From a virus, in the IMG/VR virus record IMGVR_UViG_3300025864_000058, positions 1-21,147 of that record: a DNA stretch of 21,147 bases; one strand, 5' to 3'. Shown here one piece after another: positions 1 through 6,777 of this stretch (its first letter is position 1; the number at the start of each line of letters is the position of its first letter). The translations under genes and the position numbers were made by a program. The notes below the pieces were generated by a model. The model searched no databases and had not been told where the DNA came from. It saw nothing but the letters and a program-made list of their open reading frames with translations.

Positions 1-53
1 TCATATTTTACTCAAAATCTAATTTGTAAATTTACACTATCAAAATATAAAAA

Positions 54-263
54 ATGAGCAATCTTGAATTCATCCGCACCTATTTCGCCGCCCCACTACA
101 CCAACAGTGTATTTACCAACAGGAAGTTGAAAACCTGGCCGGGGTACCAAACGGAACTATCCAGACCGCTTTGACGGTTGATGATATTGTGTCCGATGAA
201 GATTTAAAAGCAATTGTGATAACCTTAAAAATAATAGGAAAATGGAAACAAAAAACGAAGTAA
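54..263 (+). CDS. Small phage protein with HTH-like segment
   Basis: A 69-residue protein of unknown function. Residues 20-34 (YQQEVENLAGVPNGT) look like the 'xxVExxAGVPxGT' helix-turn-helix segment found in short early regulators of Bacteroidota phages, so a DNA-binding role is possible; this is an inference from one short motif. The upstream 53 bases are A/T-rich, as is usual for Bacteroidota starts, and show no Shine-Dalgarno sequence. The last 22 bases overlap the start of the next gene, so the two are probably co-translated. Confidence 0.7.
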   Translation: MSNLEFIRTYFAAPLHQQCIYQQEVENLAGVPNGTIQTALTVDDIVSDEDLKAIVITLKIIGKWKQKTK

Positions 264-1612
264 TGGTAATTTTACCAAGTGAAGTTCAGGAGTTGGCTAT
301 CAGAGTTTCAGCCGACAAACAGAAAGAAGTCAGTAATGTGTTGACTCAAATTTTCACCGGTACAGCCGACTGGAAACAGCAGGCCGACTCAATTGTCGTT
401 AAGGATGTTAACGACAAGATGAGTATGCAAATGGCCGAAATTGGTCGTAAAAACGTCAAAACAGCCAGAATTGCAGGTGAAAAGATCATCGATGCAAAAC
501 GCGATGATGTCCAACAGGTCAAAGCCGAATATGATCTGCAGGATAAATTATGGCTAAAGGCAAAACAAACCATGCAGCTGCTTTTCAAGGATGTTGAAAA
601 CACTTTTGAATACAAGGCCAAATTCGCCGAAAGATACGAAGCTGAACAAAAAGAACTCCGCACGCAAGCGAGAATTGAGAAAGTCAAACCGTTTGCCGAA
701 TTGAACCGGGTTGAGTTTGAAAATATGAGTGAAGAGATGTTTTCTATTTTCCTGTCAGGAATTGAAAAATCATTTAACGACCAGACCGAAGCCGAACAAA
801 AAGCAGAGGACGAAAGGTTGCGACTGATTGAAGTTGGAAGGCTGCACAATGAGCGTAAGGATCTTATTTTACCAGCATGGCAATTTATTCCACTTGCGAA
901 AACAGGAGATAATTTTGGCGAGTTAACCGAGGAAGAGTGGAAAGAGCGGTTTAATTGGACGATGAAACAAAAAGCCGACAGCGAAGCAAAACAGGAAAAA
1001 GTAAGACTCGAGAATATAAAACTGCAAGAGGAAAACAAAAAGCAGGCTGCAAGGATCGAAGCGGAGATACTATTTCAAAAGGAGCAACAGGCCAAAGCCG
1101 AACAGGAACACAAAGCAACTGAAGAGAAAGCCAGAAAAGAGGCCGAAATCAGAGAAAAAAGAAATGCGGAGTTAAAGCCTTTTATTGTCCTTATTCGGGA
1201 TTATTCCAAAATGCTGAATCATTCAGACTCGGAATATCAAAAAGAACTTGCAAACCTGAAAATAGCGTACAAATTAGAGCGCGAATATGAAGAGTCTGAA
1301 CGTCTCAAAAAAATTGATATTGAGAATAAAAGAATCGAAGAGTTTCAAAAGGCAGAATCTGAAAGGGTTAAATTAGCCGCCGAACTTCAAGCCAAAAATG
1401 ACGTTGAACTGAAAGCGCAACAGGAAGCCGAAAGCAAAGTAACCGAGGCAGCCAAAGCGCCAGACAAAGAAAAGATGAACAAATGGATTGACTCGCTGAA
1501 TATCGCAGTTCCAGAATTGTCAAATCCGAACACAATGGCGACCGCTAATGTAATTTCACAAAAATTTGAAGGGTTCAAAAATTGGGCAAAACAGCAAATT
1601 GAAACGCTATGA
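242..1612 (+). CDS. Long coiled-coil phage protein
   Basis: A 456-residue protein rich in Lys, Glu, Gln and Ala. Residues about 90-150 and 245-415 are long charged heptad-like runs that should form coiled coils. The first 60 residues and the C-terminal 45 (about 412-456, with conserved-looking Trp residues) look globular. The architecture recalls phage proteins encoded beside single-strand annealing recombinases, such as the DUF1351 type, but no recombinase is visible in the window and I do not assign a function. The gene overlaps its upstream neighbour by 22 bases and ends in an ATGA overlap with the next gene. The frame stays open throughout and looks intact. Confidence 0.85.
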   Translation: METKNEVMVILPSEVQELAIRVSADKQKEVSNVLTQIFTGTADWKQQADSIVVKDVNDKMSMQMAEIGRKNVKTARIAGEKIIDAKRDDVQQVKAEYDLQDKLWLKAKQTMQLLFKDVENTFEYKAKFAERYEAEQKELRTQARIEKVKPFAELNRVEFENMSEEMFSIFLSGIEKSFNDQTEAEQKAEDERLRLIEVGRLHNERKDLILPAWQFIPLAKTGDNFGELTEEEWKERFNWTMKQKADSEAKQEKVRLENIKLQEENKKQAARIEAEILFQKEQQAKAEQEHKATEEKARKEAEIREKRNAELKPFIVLIRDYSKMLNHSDSEYQKELANLKIAYKLEREYEESERLKKIDIENKRIEEFQKAESERVKLAAELQAKNDVELKAQQEAESKVTEAAKAPDKEKMNKWIDSLNIAVPELSNPNTMATANVISQKFEGFKNWAKQQIETL

Positions 1613-2082
1613 AAGCAGTAAAATTATCGGAGTTAAAAGTTGGTGATCAGGTTTACGACATGGATGTAGATGGATCTTTATTTGAGATCGTAAAGATCGA
1701 AGGCCAGTCTCTTTGGATGAAACACATCTCAGGGTTTAATAATTATTCACAAGACGAAACCGGATTTATGCCTTTCCCTCTTGGAATGATCACGGAATGG
1801 TTTAAACAGGAAAGACTTTCCGATTTAAACTTCGACCATGCAGACAAAGATGGAGAAATCAGAATTCCTAACCCAGACGCTCCGGGATCAAACATGTTAT
1901 TCACTAAAGGGCAAAGATGCGGTTTTAACGAGTTTGTCACTGAAATGATAGATAGATATGATAATCCGGCAATAAGCGTTCAGAACGGACGTGTGACCAT
2001 CCACAGCGAGAAATTCATCTCAGATATTAAAAAGCAGAATTCAGAATGTCAAAGTTGGTGCGAAGAAAATACGGAAGAATGA
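1609..2082 (+). CDS. Hypothetical phage protein
   Basis: A 157-residue acidic protein that I do not recognise. The N-terminus (KLSELKVGDQVYDMD, residues 4-18) has the 'LkvGDxVyd' pattern of small SH3-like or beta-barrel domains, followed by alternating hydrophobic and polar residues that suggest beta strands. The C-terminal half has two Cys residues near the end (Cys147 and Cys151). The start overlaps the previous stop as ATGA, which supports translational coupling and fixes the start codon. Confidence 0.75.
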   Translation: MKAVKLSELKVGDQVYDMDVDGSLFEIVKIEGQSLWMKHISGFNNYSQDETGFMPFPLGMITEWFKQERLSDLNFDHADKDGEIRIPNPDAPGSNMLFTKGQRCGFNEFVTEMIDRYDNPAISVQNGRVTIHSEKFISDIKKQNSECQSWCEENTEE

Positions 2083-2393
2083 AAATGAATACAGAAACTT
2101 ATGGATTAATAGCCATTGTTTGTATGGCTGTGGCTATGATATTTGCCATTCTTTATGGTATAAGTGATCATAGAGATCGAGCATTGAGGTCTGAAAAATT
2201 TTGGAAAGAGTACAATGAAAAAGAAAAGATCATCCAGAAAAATAGTATTGAGTATGATACTGCTATAATGGCAGAAAAATTGTCAGACAAACAACTGGAT
2301 GTCCTGATTAATGAGCATATCGTAGTTACTGATAAATTACTTTTACAAAATGACGTATTAATGGCCGAACGTAATAAAAGACATCTCAAATGA
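2079..2393 (+). CDS. Small single-span membrane protein with charged tail
   Basis: A 104-residue protein starting at the ATG that overlaps the preceding stop as ATGA. An in-frame start 33 bases upstream is possible but lies inside the previous gene. Residues about 8-27 form one hydrophobic segment rich in Ile, Ala, Val and Met, then the chain becomes highly charged and helical. This fits a single-pass inner-membrane protein with a cytoplasmic or periplasmic coiled helix. A spanin or lysis role was considered but nothing specific supports it. The gene overlaps the next one by four bases. Confidence 0.65.
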   Translation: MKMNTETYGLIAIVCMAVAMIFAILYGISDHRDRALRSEKFWKEYNEKEKIIQKNSIEYDTAIMAEKLSDKQLDVLINEHIVVTDKLLLQNDVLMAERNKRHLK

Positions 2394-2767
2394 AAACACT
2401 TTTACTTTTCATCCTGCTCCCAATATTCGCGGCAGGACAAACCGCCAGATTTACAAAGTCTGGTGATACTTTGTATTTCGAAACTCAACACAGGCCAATT
2501 TTCGACACGATCCCTGTGATTATGCTGGTAAGCGATACAATACACCAGTATTTTTCTGGAATTGAGATGGAGTCTGTTTTAAGGAGGCCAACATATTTAA
2601 AACGGGGCTATTTGGTCCGAAAATACCATCGCACAGGCGAATATATAGAGAGGTTTACATATTGGTCAAATAGTGGATATGAACACGTTAAATATCTTGA
2701 CGCGAACAAAAAGCCAATGAAACCCGAAATAGTTATTTGGGATAGCAAGGAGGTAAAACGTGACTAA
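2390..2767 (+). CDS. Small exported protein with signal peptide
   Basis: A 125-residue protein. Residues 1-17 (MKTLLLFILLPIFAAGQ) make a convincing Sec signal peptide with cleavage likely after the Ala-Ala-Gly stretch, and there is no lipobox Cys. The mature part is small, basic and rich in Tyr and Arg; I recognise no family. The start overlaps the previous stop as ATGA, and the end overlaps the GTG start of the next gene by eight bases. An exported protein among early phage genes could act at the host envelope, but that is inference. Confidence 0.7.
   Translation: MKTLLLFILLPIFAAGQTARFTKSGDTLYFETQHRPIFDTIPVIMLVSDTIHQYFSGIEMESVLRRPTYLKRGYLVRKYHRTGEYIERFTYWSNSGYEHVKYLDANKKPMKPEIVIWDSKEVKRD
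2747..2753 (+). promoter_or_regulatory. Strong Shine-Dalgarno site (AAGGAGG)
   Basis: AAGGAGG lies six bases before the GTG at 2760 and decides that start codon. A perfect Shine-Dalgarno sequence is unusual here, since most starts in the window have only A/T-rich upstream sequence. It lies inside the 3' end of the preceding gene. Confidence 0.65.
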
Positions 2768-3050
2768 AGATCAAATCAAAGAGTATAATCATTCCCGGTA
2801 TTGGGCAAATCCTGAACATTACAAAGCTGTTAGCCGGGCCAATTACGCAAAGGATCCTGAGGCCCACAAAGCAAGAATTAAACGAAATTACATCCCGGTG
2901 AAGCCAAAAGTGCAAGTAACTGACCCCGCGCTTTTCATCCATGATTTTAAATCTCTTTGGAAGGCCTGTCAGTTTTTTGATCTGCCATATTTGATTTACA
3001 AAAAATATCCGATTAGATATAAAGGTTTTAAATTCGAGAAGCTATGTTAA
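2760..3050 (+). CDS. Arg/Tyr-rich protein with NUMOD1-like DNA-binding motif
   Basis: A 96-residue basic protein starting with GTG, chosen because of the AAGGAGG six bases upstream. Residues 9-45 carry a repeated 'RYWxNPExYKxxxRxxYxxxPE' pattern seen in small basic phage proteins. Residues about 61-95 (from HDFKSLWKACQFF to YKGFKFEKL) match the nuclease-associated modular pattern 'S-x2-A-C-x-F ... I-x-YKG-x-F' (NUMOD1/IENR1-like), which binds DNA in homing endonucleases. No nuclease catalytic residues are present, so it may be a detached DNA-binding module. It overlaps the following methyltransferase gene by seven bases. Confidence 0.7.
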   Translation: MTKDQIKEYNHSRYWANPEHYKAVSRANYAKDPEAHKARIKRNYIPVKPKVQVTDPALFIHDFKSLWKACQFFDLPYLIYKKYPIRYKGFKFEKLC

Positions 3051-3868
3051 TTCACGACCATTTCCAGAATTTCAAGGTGTACCAAATTCCGCGCGCTCAG
3101 CTTATTATCGCTGATGTTCCTTATAATTTGGGAAATAATGCTTATGCGTCAAATCCGGCTTGGTACAAGGACGGCGACAATTCTAACGGTGAAAGCGATA
3201 AAGCTGGAAAGAGCTTTTTCGATACTGATAAGGATTTTCGACCTGCCGAATTTATGCACTTTTGCAGCACAATGCTGAAGCCAGAAAAGAAAGCGATTAA
3301 GGTAGAAGGTGAAGCCCGGCAAAAGGGAGACGCCCCGTGTATGGTTTTATTTTGCGCCTTTGATCAACAAATGTACTTCATCGAACTGGCTAAAAAATAC
3401 GGATTAAATAATTACATCAACCTTGTATTTAGGAAGAACTTCTCAGCTCAGGTATTAAAGGCAAACATGAAAATCGTCGGCAACTGTGAATATGGTTTAG
3501 TTCTTTACCGCGAGAGATTGCCAAAATTCAACAACAACGGCAAAATGATTTTCAATTGTTTAGAATGGCCGCGCGATAACGAATATGAAAAGCTACATCC
3601 AACTCAAAAGCCCGTCAAGCTATTGGAAACCATTATTTCGATCTTTACTGACCCTGGCGACGTAGTTATCGACCCGGTTGCTGGTAGTGGATCTACCTTA
3701 GTCGCTGCTGAAAACCTGAATCGTAAATCGTACGGATTTGAAATCAAACGGGATTTTTTCAAATTAGCCGACAAATGGATTAAGGAAAACCAGCAAAAGA
3801 AAAGTGAGCTGAAGACTTTAGGCTATGCCAAAACTGAAATATCAAAATTCAATCCAATACTATTCTAA
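3044..3868 (+). CDS. DNA methyltransferase, beta class (N6-adenine/N4-cytosine)
   Basis: A 274-residue methyltransferase with motifs in the beta-class order. Catalytic motif IV is DVPY at residues 24-27, followed by the conserved HPTQKP block at 185-190 and the S-adenosylmethionine-binding motif I DPVAGSGST at 210-218. The family moves a methyl group from S-adenosylmethionine to adenine N6 or cytosine N4; which base and site cannot be read from sequence. Motif IV has Val in the second position of the usual DPPY, a variant seen in phage enzymes. No restriction enzyme lies beside it, so it is probably an orphan enzyme that protects phage DNA or marks it for timing. It overlaps both neighbours. 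Confidence 0.93.
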   Translation: MLIHDHFQNFKVYQIPRAQLIIADVPYNLGNNAYASNPAWYKDGDNSNGESDKAGKSFFDTDKDFRPAEFMHFCSTMLKPEKKAIKVEGEARQKGDAPCMVLFCAFDQQMYFIELAKKYGLNNYINLVFRKNFSAQVLKANMKIVGNCEYGLVLYRERLPKFNNNGKMIFNCLEWPRDNEYEKLHPTQKPVKLLETIISIFTDPGDVVIDPVAGSGSTLVAAENLNRKSYGFEIKRDFFKLADKWIKENQQKKSELKTLGYAKTEISKFNPILF

Positions 3869-4050
3869 TGAATATCCATCGCGTCATTAACTACAATGGC
3901 CGCAACTATTATTTAGCCGAGCTCCTCACTGAGAAGGGTCTGATGGGCAACTACTATGCAATTTTGCGAAGGCTTTCAAGGGGTTGGTCTGGCAATAAGG
4001 CAATAAATAAACCGATAAACAGCTATTGTAAATCAATAAATAATCACTAA
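3868..4050 (+). CDS. Mini-protein with homing-endonuclease-type HTH motif
   Basis: A 60-residue protein whose start shares one base with the methyltransferase stop (TAATG). Residues about 14-47 carry 'YYLAELL ... YYAILRRLSRGWS ... AINKPI', matching the 'laellee.glsxxtyyxRLrrGWsveeAlttP' helix-turn-helix tail that accompanies phage homing nucleases (NUMOD/IENR-like). No HNH or GIY-YIG catalytic residues are present. It may be a stand-alone DNA-binding module or the leftover of a decayed homing endonuclease. Confidence 0.65.
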   Translation: MNIHRVINYNGRNYYLAELLTEKGLMGNYYAILRRLSRGWSGNKAINKPINSYCKSINNH

Positions 4051-4060
4051 ATTTATAATC

Positions 4061-4282
4061 ATGGAGCCAAAAAAAATGTACGTCGAATCAGTTGAATCGG
4101 AATTTGATAATTGGTGCAGTACTGAAAAAAAGGCCGAAAGTGATATTGAGTATATTTCGGTTGAACACTTGAAAAAACAGATAACCGACCGTCAAATCAG
4201 ATCGGAAGGCGGAGCGCTGTTAGTCGTAAACGGACGGGAAATTATTTTTGTTGATGAACTTTTGAAATACATTGAATCATGA
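4061..4282 (+). CDS. Hypothetical small phage protein
   Basis: A 73-residue acidic protein that I do not recognise. It has one Cys (Cys19) and ends in a helix (VDELLKYIES). It follows the HTH mini-protein by ten bases, and its stop overlaps the next start as ATGA, so it belongs to the same translationally coupled run. Confidence 0.6.
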   Translation: MEPKKMYVESVESEFDNWCSTEKKAESDIEYISVEHLKKQITDRQIRSEGGALLVVNGREIIFVDELLKYIES

Positions 4283-4446
4283 AAACAATAATCACCACAA
4301 GACCAACGGACTTATCTGCAATTTGGTTTTTGCAAGGGAAGAAAAAAATTGACTGGAAGGATATTCCACGGGATGAACAAATTGTAATTATCAGGGCGCT
4401 AAGACAATTTTCCGACCTTTTTAATAATTTTGTAACCAAGCCATGA
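4279..4446 (+). CDS. Hypothetical small phage protein (55 aa)
   Basis: A 55-residue reading frame that starts in an ATGA overlap with the previous stop and ends in an ATGA overlap with the next start; this exact tiling is the main evidence that it is real. It begins MKTIITTRP and contains a Trp-rich middle (AIWFLQGKKKIDWKDIP) followed by a helical C-terminus (EQIVIIRALRQFSDLF). Function unknown. Confidence 0.6.
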   Translation: MKTIITTRPTDLSAIWFLQGKKKIDWKDIPRDEQIVIIRALRQFSDLFNNFVTKP

Positions 4447-4616
4447 GTAAAACCCAACTTCCTTTCACAACCGATAAGCCTCTAATTTCTGGCACGATCT
4501 ACATGATTGAGCAAAATAAGGTTAAGCGCGTAGTTACCAAAGAGTCGGCCATAACAAAAGGATTGATCGGTCACTGGATCATAAAAACCGAATTTTTAAA
4601 CCAAGCAAAGAAATGA
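4443..4616 (+). CDS. Hypothetical small phage protein (57 aa)
   Basis: A 57-residue basic reading frame with ATGA overlaps at both ends, which fixes its start and supports its reality. It begins MSKTQLPFTTDKPLISG and contains a likely beta hairpin (GTIYMIEQNKVKRVV). No family recognised. Confidence 0.6.
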   Translation: MSKTQLPFTTDKPLISGTIYMIEQNKVKRVVTKESAITKGLIGHWIIKTEFLNQAKK

Positions 4617-4846
4617 AACCCTGGCACGAAGCGACAACTGAAGAGCGTAAAGCATTTGTAAAGTCCGGTGCAAAAGTAGCCGACCTGATGCGAGAGTACT
4701 TACAGCCGGACTGGTGTAATTATCCCGAAGCGTTAAGCTGGTCCATGGGGTGCTGGTCGTTATGTGATGAAGAGACAAAAGTAAGTTATGAATTTTGTAA
4801 AACGTGTACTGAAAGCAAACATTATGAAGCCGAAAAGTTACACTGA
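4613..4846 (+). CDS. Cys-rich hypothetical phage protein
   Basis: A 77-residue protein coupled to the previous gene by an ATGA overlap. Residues 1-25 are helical (EATTEERKAFVKSG). The second half contains five Cys residues (Cys35, 47, 51, 62, 65) and several Trp residues, so metal binding is conceivable, but the spacing fits no zinc finger I know. Function unknown. Confidence 0.6.
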   Translation: MKPWHEATTEERKAFVKSGAKVADLMREYLQPDWCNYPEALSWSMGCWSLCDEETKVSYEFCKTCTESKHYEAEKLH

Positions 4847-5003
4847 CAAGATCCGTATCTTAGTTAAATGCGATCTGCAAAACGGGAACAGGCATAAAAT
4901 AAAGGCACTCATTCCAAAACTTCTAGCAGATGAAAATTACGAAGCATTACAAGGAATTAAATTAGCCAATTTGGATACAAAGAAATTGTTTTTAAACAAA
5001 TAA
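4824..5003 (+). CDS. Hypothetical small basic protein
   Basis: A 59-residue basic protein if started at the ATG at 4824; an in-frame ATG at 4788 would add 12 residues but lies deeper in the preceding gene. It is mostly helical (KIRILVKCDLQNG, IKALIPKLLADENYEALQGI). No family recognised. It ends right where the promoter and structured leader of the first HNH gene begin, marking a boundary in the operon. Confidence 0.55.
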   Translation: MKPKSYTDKIRILVKCDLQNGNRHKIKALIPKLLADENYEALQGIKLANLDTKKLFLNK

Positions 5004-5015
5004 TACGTATCTTTG
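4986..5015 (+). promoter_or_regulatory. Bacteroidota-type promoter for first HNH leader
   Basis: TATCTTTG at 5008-5015 matches the Bacteroidota -7 element TAnnTTTG exactly. TTG at 4986-4988 lies 19 bases upstream, the expected distance for the -33 element, although only TTG of TTTG is present. Transcription would start about five bases after the -7 element, at or near G5020, which is the first base of the leader helix. Confidence 0.6.
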
Positions 5016-5019
5016 TATT

Positions 5020-5113
5020 GCTATTCAGTTATGAAAACTTTAAAAACATTCCCGCTCCTTACACTGCCGAAAGCGCAACCCGCGCAACTGGATAGCCTTT
5101 GTATTGAGCGGGA
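5020..5113 (+). ncRNA. Structured HNH leader 1 (pseudoknot)
   Basis: Two long complementary pairs interleave. Helix A pairs 5020-5030 (GCTATTCAGTT) with 5086-5096 (AACTGGATAGC): 11 pairs, one a G-U. Helix B pairs 5050-5057 (TCCCGCTC) with 5106-5113 (GAGCGGGA): eight pairs. The order A-B-A'-B' is an H-type pseudoknot. A GCGC-AACCC-GCGC mini-hairpin sits at 5073-5085. The B' strand is followed by a T-rich stretch and then the HNH start at 5124. An ATG directly after the A strand (5031) reads in frame into the HNH gene, so a longer product or a leader-coupled start is possible. Confidence 0.6.
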
Positions 5114-5123
5114 TATTTTTATT

Positions 5124-5633
5124 ATGAAAGAAATTTTATTAAGTCAGCAGAGCAAAAAGAATAAGGGTAAATATATTGCTCTGGTAGATGACGAAGACTA
5201 TGAAACTGTTAACCAGTTCAGGTGGCATGCGTATAAAAATAGAAATACTATTTATGCGCGAAGAAACATAAATATATTAAACAGGAAACAGACAGGGCAG
5301 TCTCTTCATCAATTTATAATGGGTGAGAATTTTATCGACCACATAGATAGGGATGGACTGAATTGTCAGAGATTAAATATGAGAAAATGCACTCCTCAAC
5401 AAAATTCCTTTAACAGTAGTGGAGTTAAAAATTCAGCATCAATATTTAAGGGAGTTATCTGGAATAAAACAGTTAAAAAATGGCAAGCTCAAATTGGAAT
5501 GAATAAAAAATGTATTTATATCGGAATATATACTGACGAGATTGATGCTGCCATTGCGTACGATAAAAAAGCAGTTGAGTTATACGGAGAATTTGCAAGA
5601 TTAAACATATTAATTCAAGATGAAAAAATTTAG
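5124..5633 (+). CDS. HNH homing-type endonuclease with AP2 domain (copy 1)
   Basis: A 169-residue protein counted from the ATG at 5124, chosen because its first residues (MKEI) align with the two paralogues; ATG 5031 would add 31 residues encoded by the structured leader. Residues 17-35 hold the conserved 'ALVDDEDYExVNxFxW' start. The HNH fold has His62, then Asp72-His73 and Asn80/Asn94. An AP2-type DNA-binding domain covers about 105-162 (IFKGVIW to AYDKKAVELYGEFARLN). Such enzymes nick or cut DNA at specific sites and spread as free-standing mobile genes. The 3' end overlaps the next gene by 14 bases, consistent with an insertion accommodated in the operon. Confidence 0.92.
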   Translation: MKEILLSQQSKKNKGKYIALVDDEDYETVNQFRWHAYKNRNTIYARRNINILNRKQTGQSLHQFIMGENFIDHIDRDGLNCQRLNMRKCTPQQNSFNSSGVKNSASIFKGVIWNKTVKKWQAQIGMNKKCIYIGIYTDEIDAAIAYDKKAVELYGEFARLNILIQDEKI

Positions 5634-5826
5634 CTGCACCGTGGAGTATACTTTTGAGGCTCAGATTACCGTAGAAGGCGAAAGCAGACAAGACGCCTAT
5701 GATATTGTCAAAGAGAAAATAAAAATAGTAGCAGGAATCCAGCAGTTATCCGTACAGATTAAAGAAAAGTTTATGCCAAGCCAGCCGGAAAGTGTTGAAA
5801 TAACCAATATAAGAGAAATATTATGA
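5620..5826 (+). CDS. Hypothetical small phage protein
   Basis: A 68-residue protein beginning inside the last 14 bases of the HNH gene and ending in an ATGA overlap with the next gene. The N-terminal half (KFSCTVEYTFEAQITVEGESRQDAYDIVKEKI) has a beta-beta-alpha pattern like small 'AxxxVxA-SxxEA' phage domains. No family assigned. Confidence 0.6.
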   Translation: MKKFSCTVEYTFEAQITVEGESRQDAYDIVKEKIKIVAGIQQLSVQIKEKFMPSQPESVEITNIREIL

Positions 5827-6110
5827 AACTACTTAAATCAATTTCCACAGCAGTAATGCTAATTACCGGGATCATCACAGCGATAACCGGAGCGGTTGAA
5901 ACAGTTATCAAATTGGTTGACAAACTACATCCTGTACCTTTGCCATCTGCGCCAATGGCGATAGAGAAATCACTCAGGGGACTTCCGGAATACATCGCAG
6001 TGGTCCCGGCGCCTACGTTTTGGATCGAGTGGCACGGCCCTCTTCTTTGGGTATTCGGTCTAATTGCTATATTTACAGCTATTTGGATAAGTTCAAAAAA
6101 TAACCCATGA
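5823..6110 (+). CDS. Small two-span membrane protein, possible holin
   Basis: A 95-residue protein with a hydrophobic segment at about 8-30 (rich in Ala, Ile, Thr) and a second at about 72-90 (LLWVFGLIAIFTAIWI), joined by a Pro-rich linker. Two short membrane spans and a charged C-terminus fit a holin or similar phage membrane protein, but no endolysin lies beside it and many unrelated small membrane proteins look the same. It is coupled to both neighbours by ATGA overlaps. Confidence 0.6.
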   Translation: MKLLKSISTAVMLITGIITAITGAVETVIKLVDKLHPVPLPSAPMAIEKSLRGLPEYIAVVPAPTFWIEWHGPLLWVFGLIAIFTAIWISSKNNP

Positions 6111-6424
6111 AAACAATGAAATTAAGCGAACTAAAAACAACATATGAACTGGCATGTAATGAATACGCCTATAAATTTGCCAGAAAGCAGGATATTCATT
6201 TTGACGGATGGATTGGAACCCCCGGGCAATTGACATCATTTATTGATCAGTATTTTTTTTCGATGGATGACATTATTTACGACATTAACCATAAGTGTAA
6301 AAAAGGCTTGATTTTAAAATGGCAGGATGACGGGATTGAAAATTCTGATTTCAGAATGAATTATGCAAGTTACGCCAAAGGATTACGGTTTGAAGATTTA
6401 AAAAAGCAAGATGAAAACACCTGA
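6107..6424 (+). CDS. Hypothetical phage protein
   Basis: A 105-residue protein with mixed charge. It begins MKTMKLSELK and has an aromatic-rich middle (SFIDQYFFSMDDIIYDINH) followed by KGLILKWQDD. I recall similar proteins in Bacteroidota phages but know no function. The start overlaps the previous stop as ATGA. Confidence 0.65.
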   Translation: MKTMKLSELKTTYELACNEYAYKFARKQDIHFDGWIGTPGQLTSFIDQYFFSMDDIIYDINHKCKKGLILKWQDDGIENSDFRMNYASYAKGLRFEDLKKQDENT

Positions 6425-6635
6425 AGCAATTTTAGAAAAAATAGAGGAACTAAAAACCCTTGGATTTACAGTTGACATCAAAGAAAAAGAGAACTTTGTG
6501 TTCCTTTGCTGGAAATCAGAAAATTCATGGTCGACTGGGGTTATTGAAGATGAGATCAGTATGCAAAGTATTAGCAACAGGCTTCAGAATGATATTGACG
6601 TTTTAAAATCAGCTCCCCATGAAAACAATTCGTAA
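6411..6635 (+). CDS. Hypothetical small phage protein
   Basis: A 74-residue acidic protein overlapping the previous gene by 14 bases and the next by 17. Helical N-terminus (PEAILEKIEELKTLG), then a beta-like segment with Trp residues (FVFLCWKSENSWSTGVI). Function unknown. Confidence 0.6.
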   Translation: MKTPEAILEKIEELKTLGFTVDIKEKENFVFLCWKSENSWSTGVIEDEISMQSISNRLQNDIDVLKSAPHENNS

Positions 6636-6717
6636 CACTGTTTTAGTCCTCTATCTGTCTATCCTGGTTGGGATCTTCGTCTATTGTGTGATCGATTGGA
6701 TACGGGTTTATTTATGA
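6619..6717 (+). CDS. 32-residue single-span membrane peptide
   Basis: A very short reading frame overlapping the previous gene by 17 bases. After the basic start MKTIR, residues about 7-26 form one strongly hydrophobic span (from TVLVLYL to FVYCVID), ending in WIRVYL. The clean positive-inside pattern and operon position support a real membrane micro-protein. Length alone keeps confidence moderate. An ATGA overlap opens a further nine-codon frame at 6714 that I do not call. Confidence 0.5.
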   Translation: MKTIRNTVLVLYLSILVGIFVYCVIDWIRVYL

Positions 6718-6743
6718 AGCCTGAAATAAAACCGGCTGAATAG

Positions 6744-6773
6744 TTGCAAATTGAGTAAATTGTATTATATTTG
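6744..6773 (+). promoter_or_regulatory. Bacteroidota-type promoter for candidate small RNA
   Basis: TATATTTG at 6766-6773 matches TAnnTTTG exactly, and TTG at 6744-6746 lies 19 bases upstream as the -33 element. The predicted start falls about base 6778, directly before the folded RNA. Confidence 0.65.
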
Positions 6774-6777
6774 TTTC

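Noticed and set aside
1-53. Promoter before the first gene (TAAATTTA at 27-34)
   Set aside because: The last base differs from the element and no -33 TTTG lies at the right distance; the window edge cuts off the context.
346-1038. Long open frame of 230 codons on the minus strand
   Set aside because: It lies wholly inside the + strand coiled-coil gene; the Ser/Phe/Cys-rich product is the usual shadow of a Lys/Glu-rich gene.
5020-5113. HDV-like self-cleaving ribozyme
   Set aside because: The helix order begins like HDV-like ribozymes and starts at the 5' end, but no P3 stacks directly between helices B and A', no P1.1 is clear, and the joining segment before B' (CTTTGTATT) lacks the catalytic C context.
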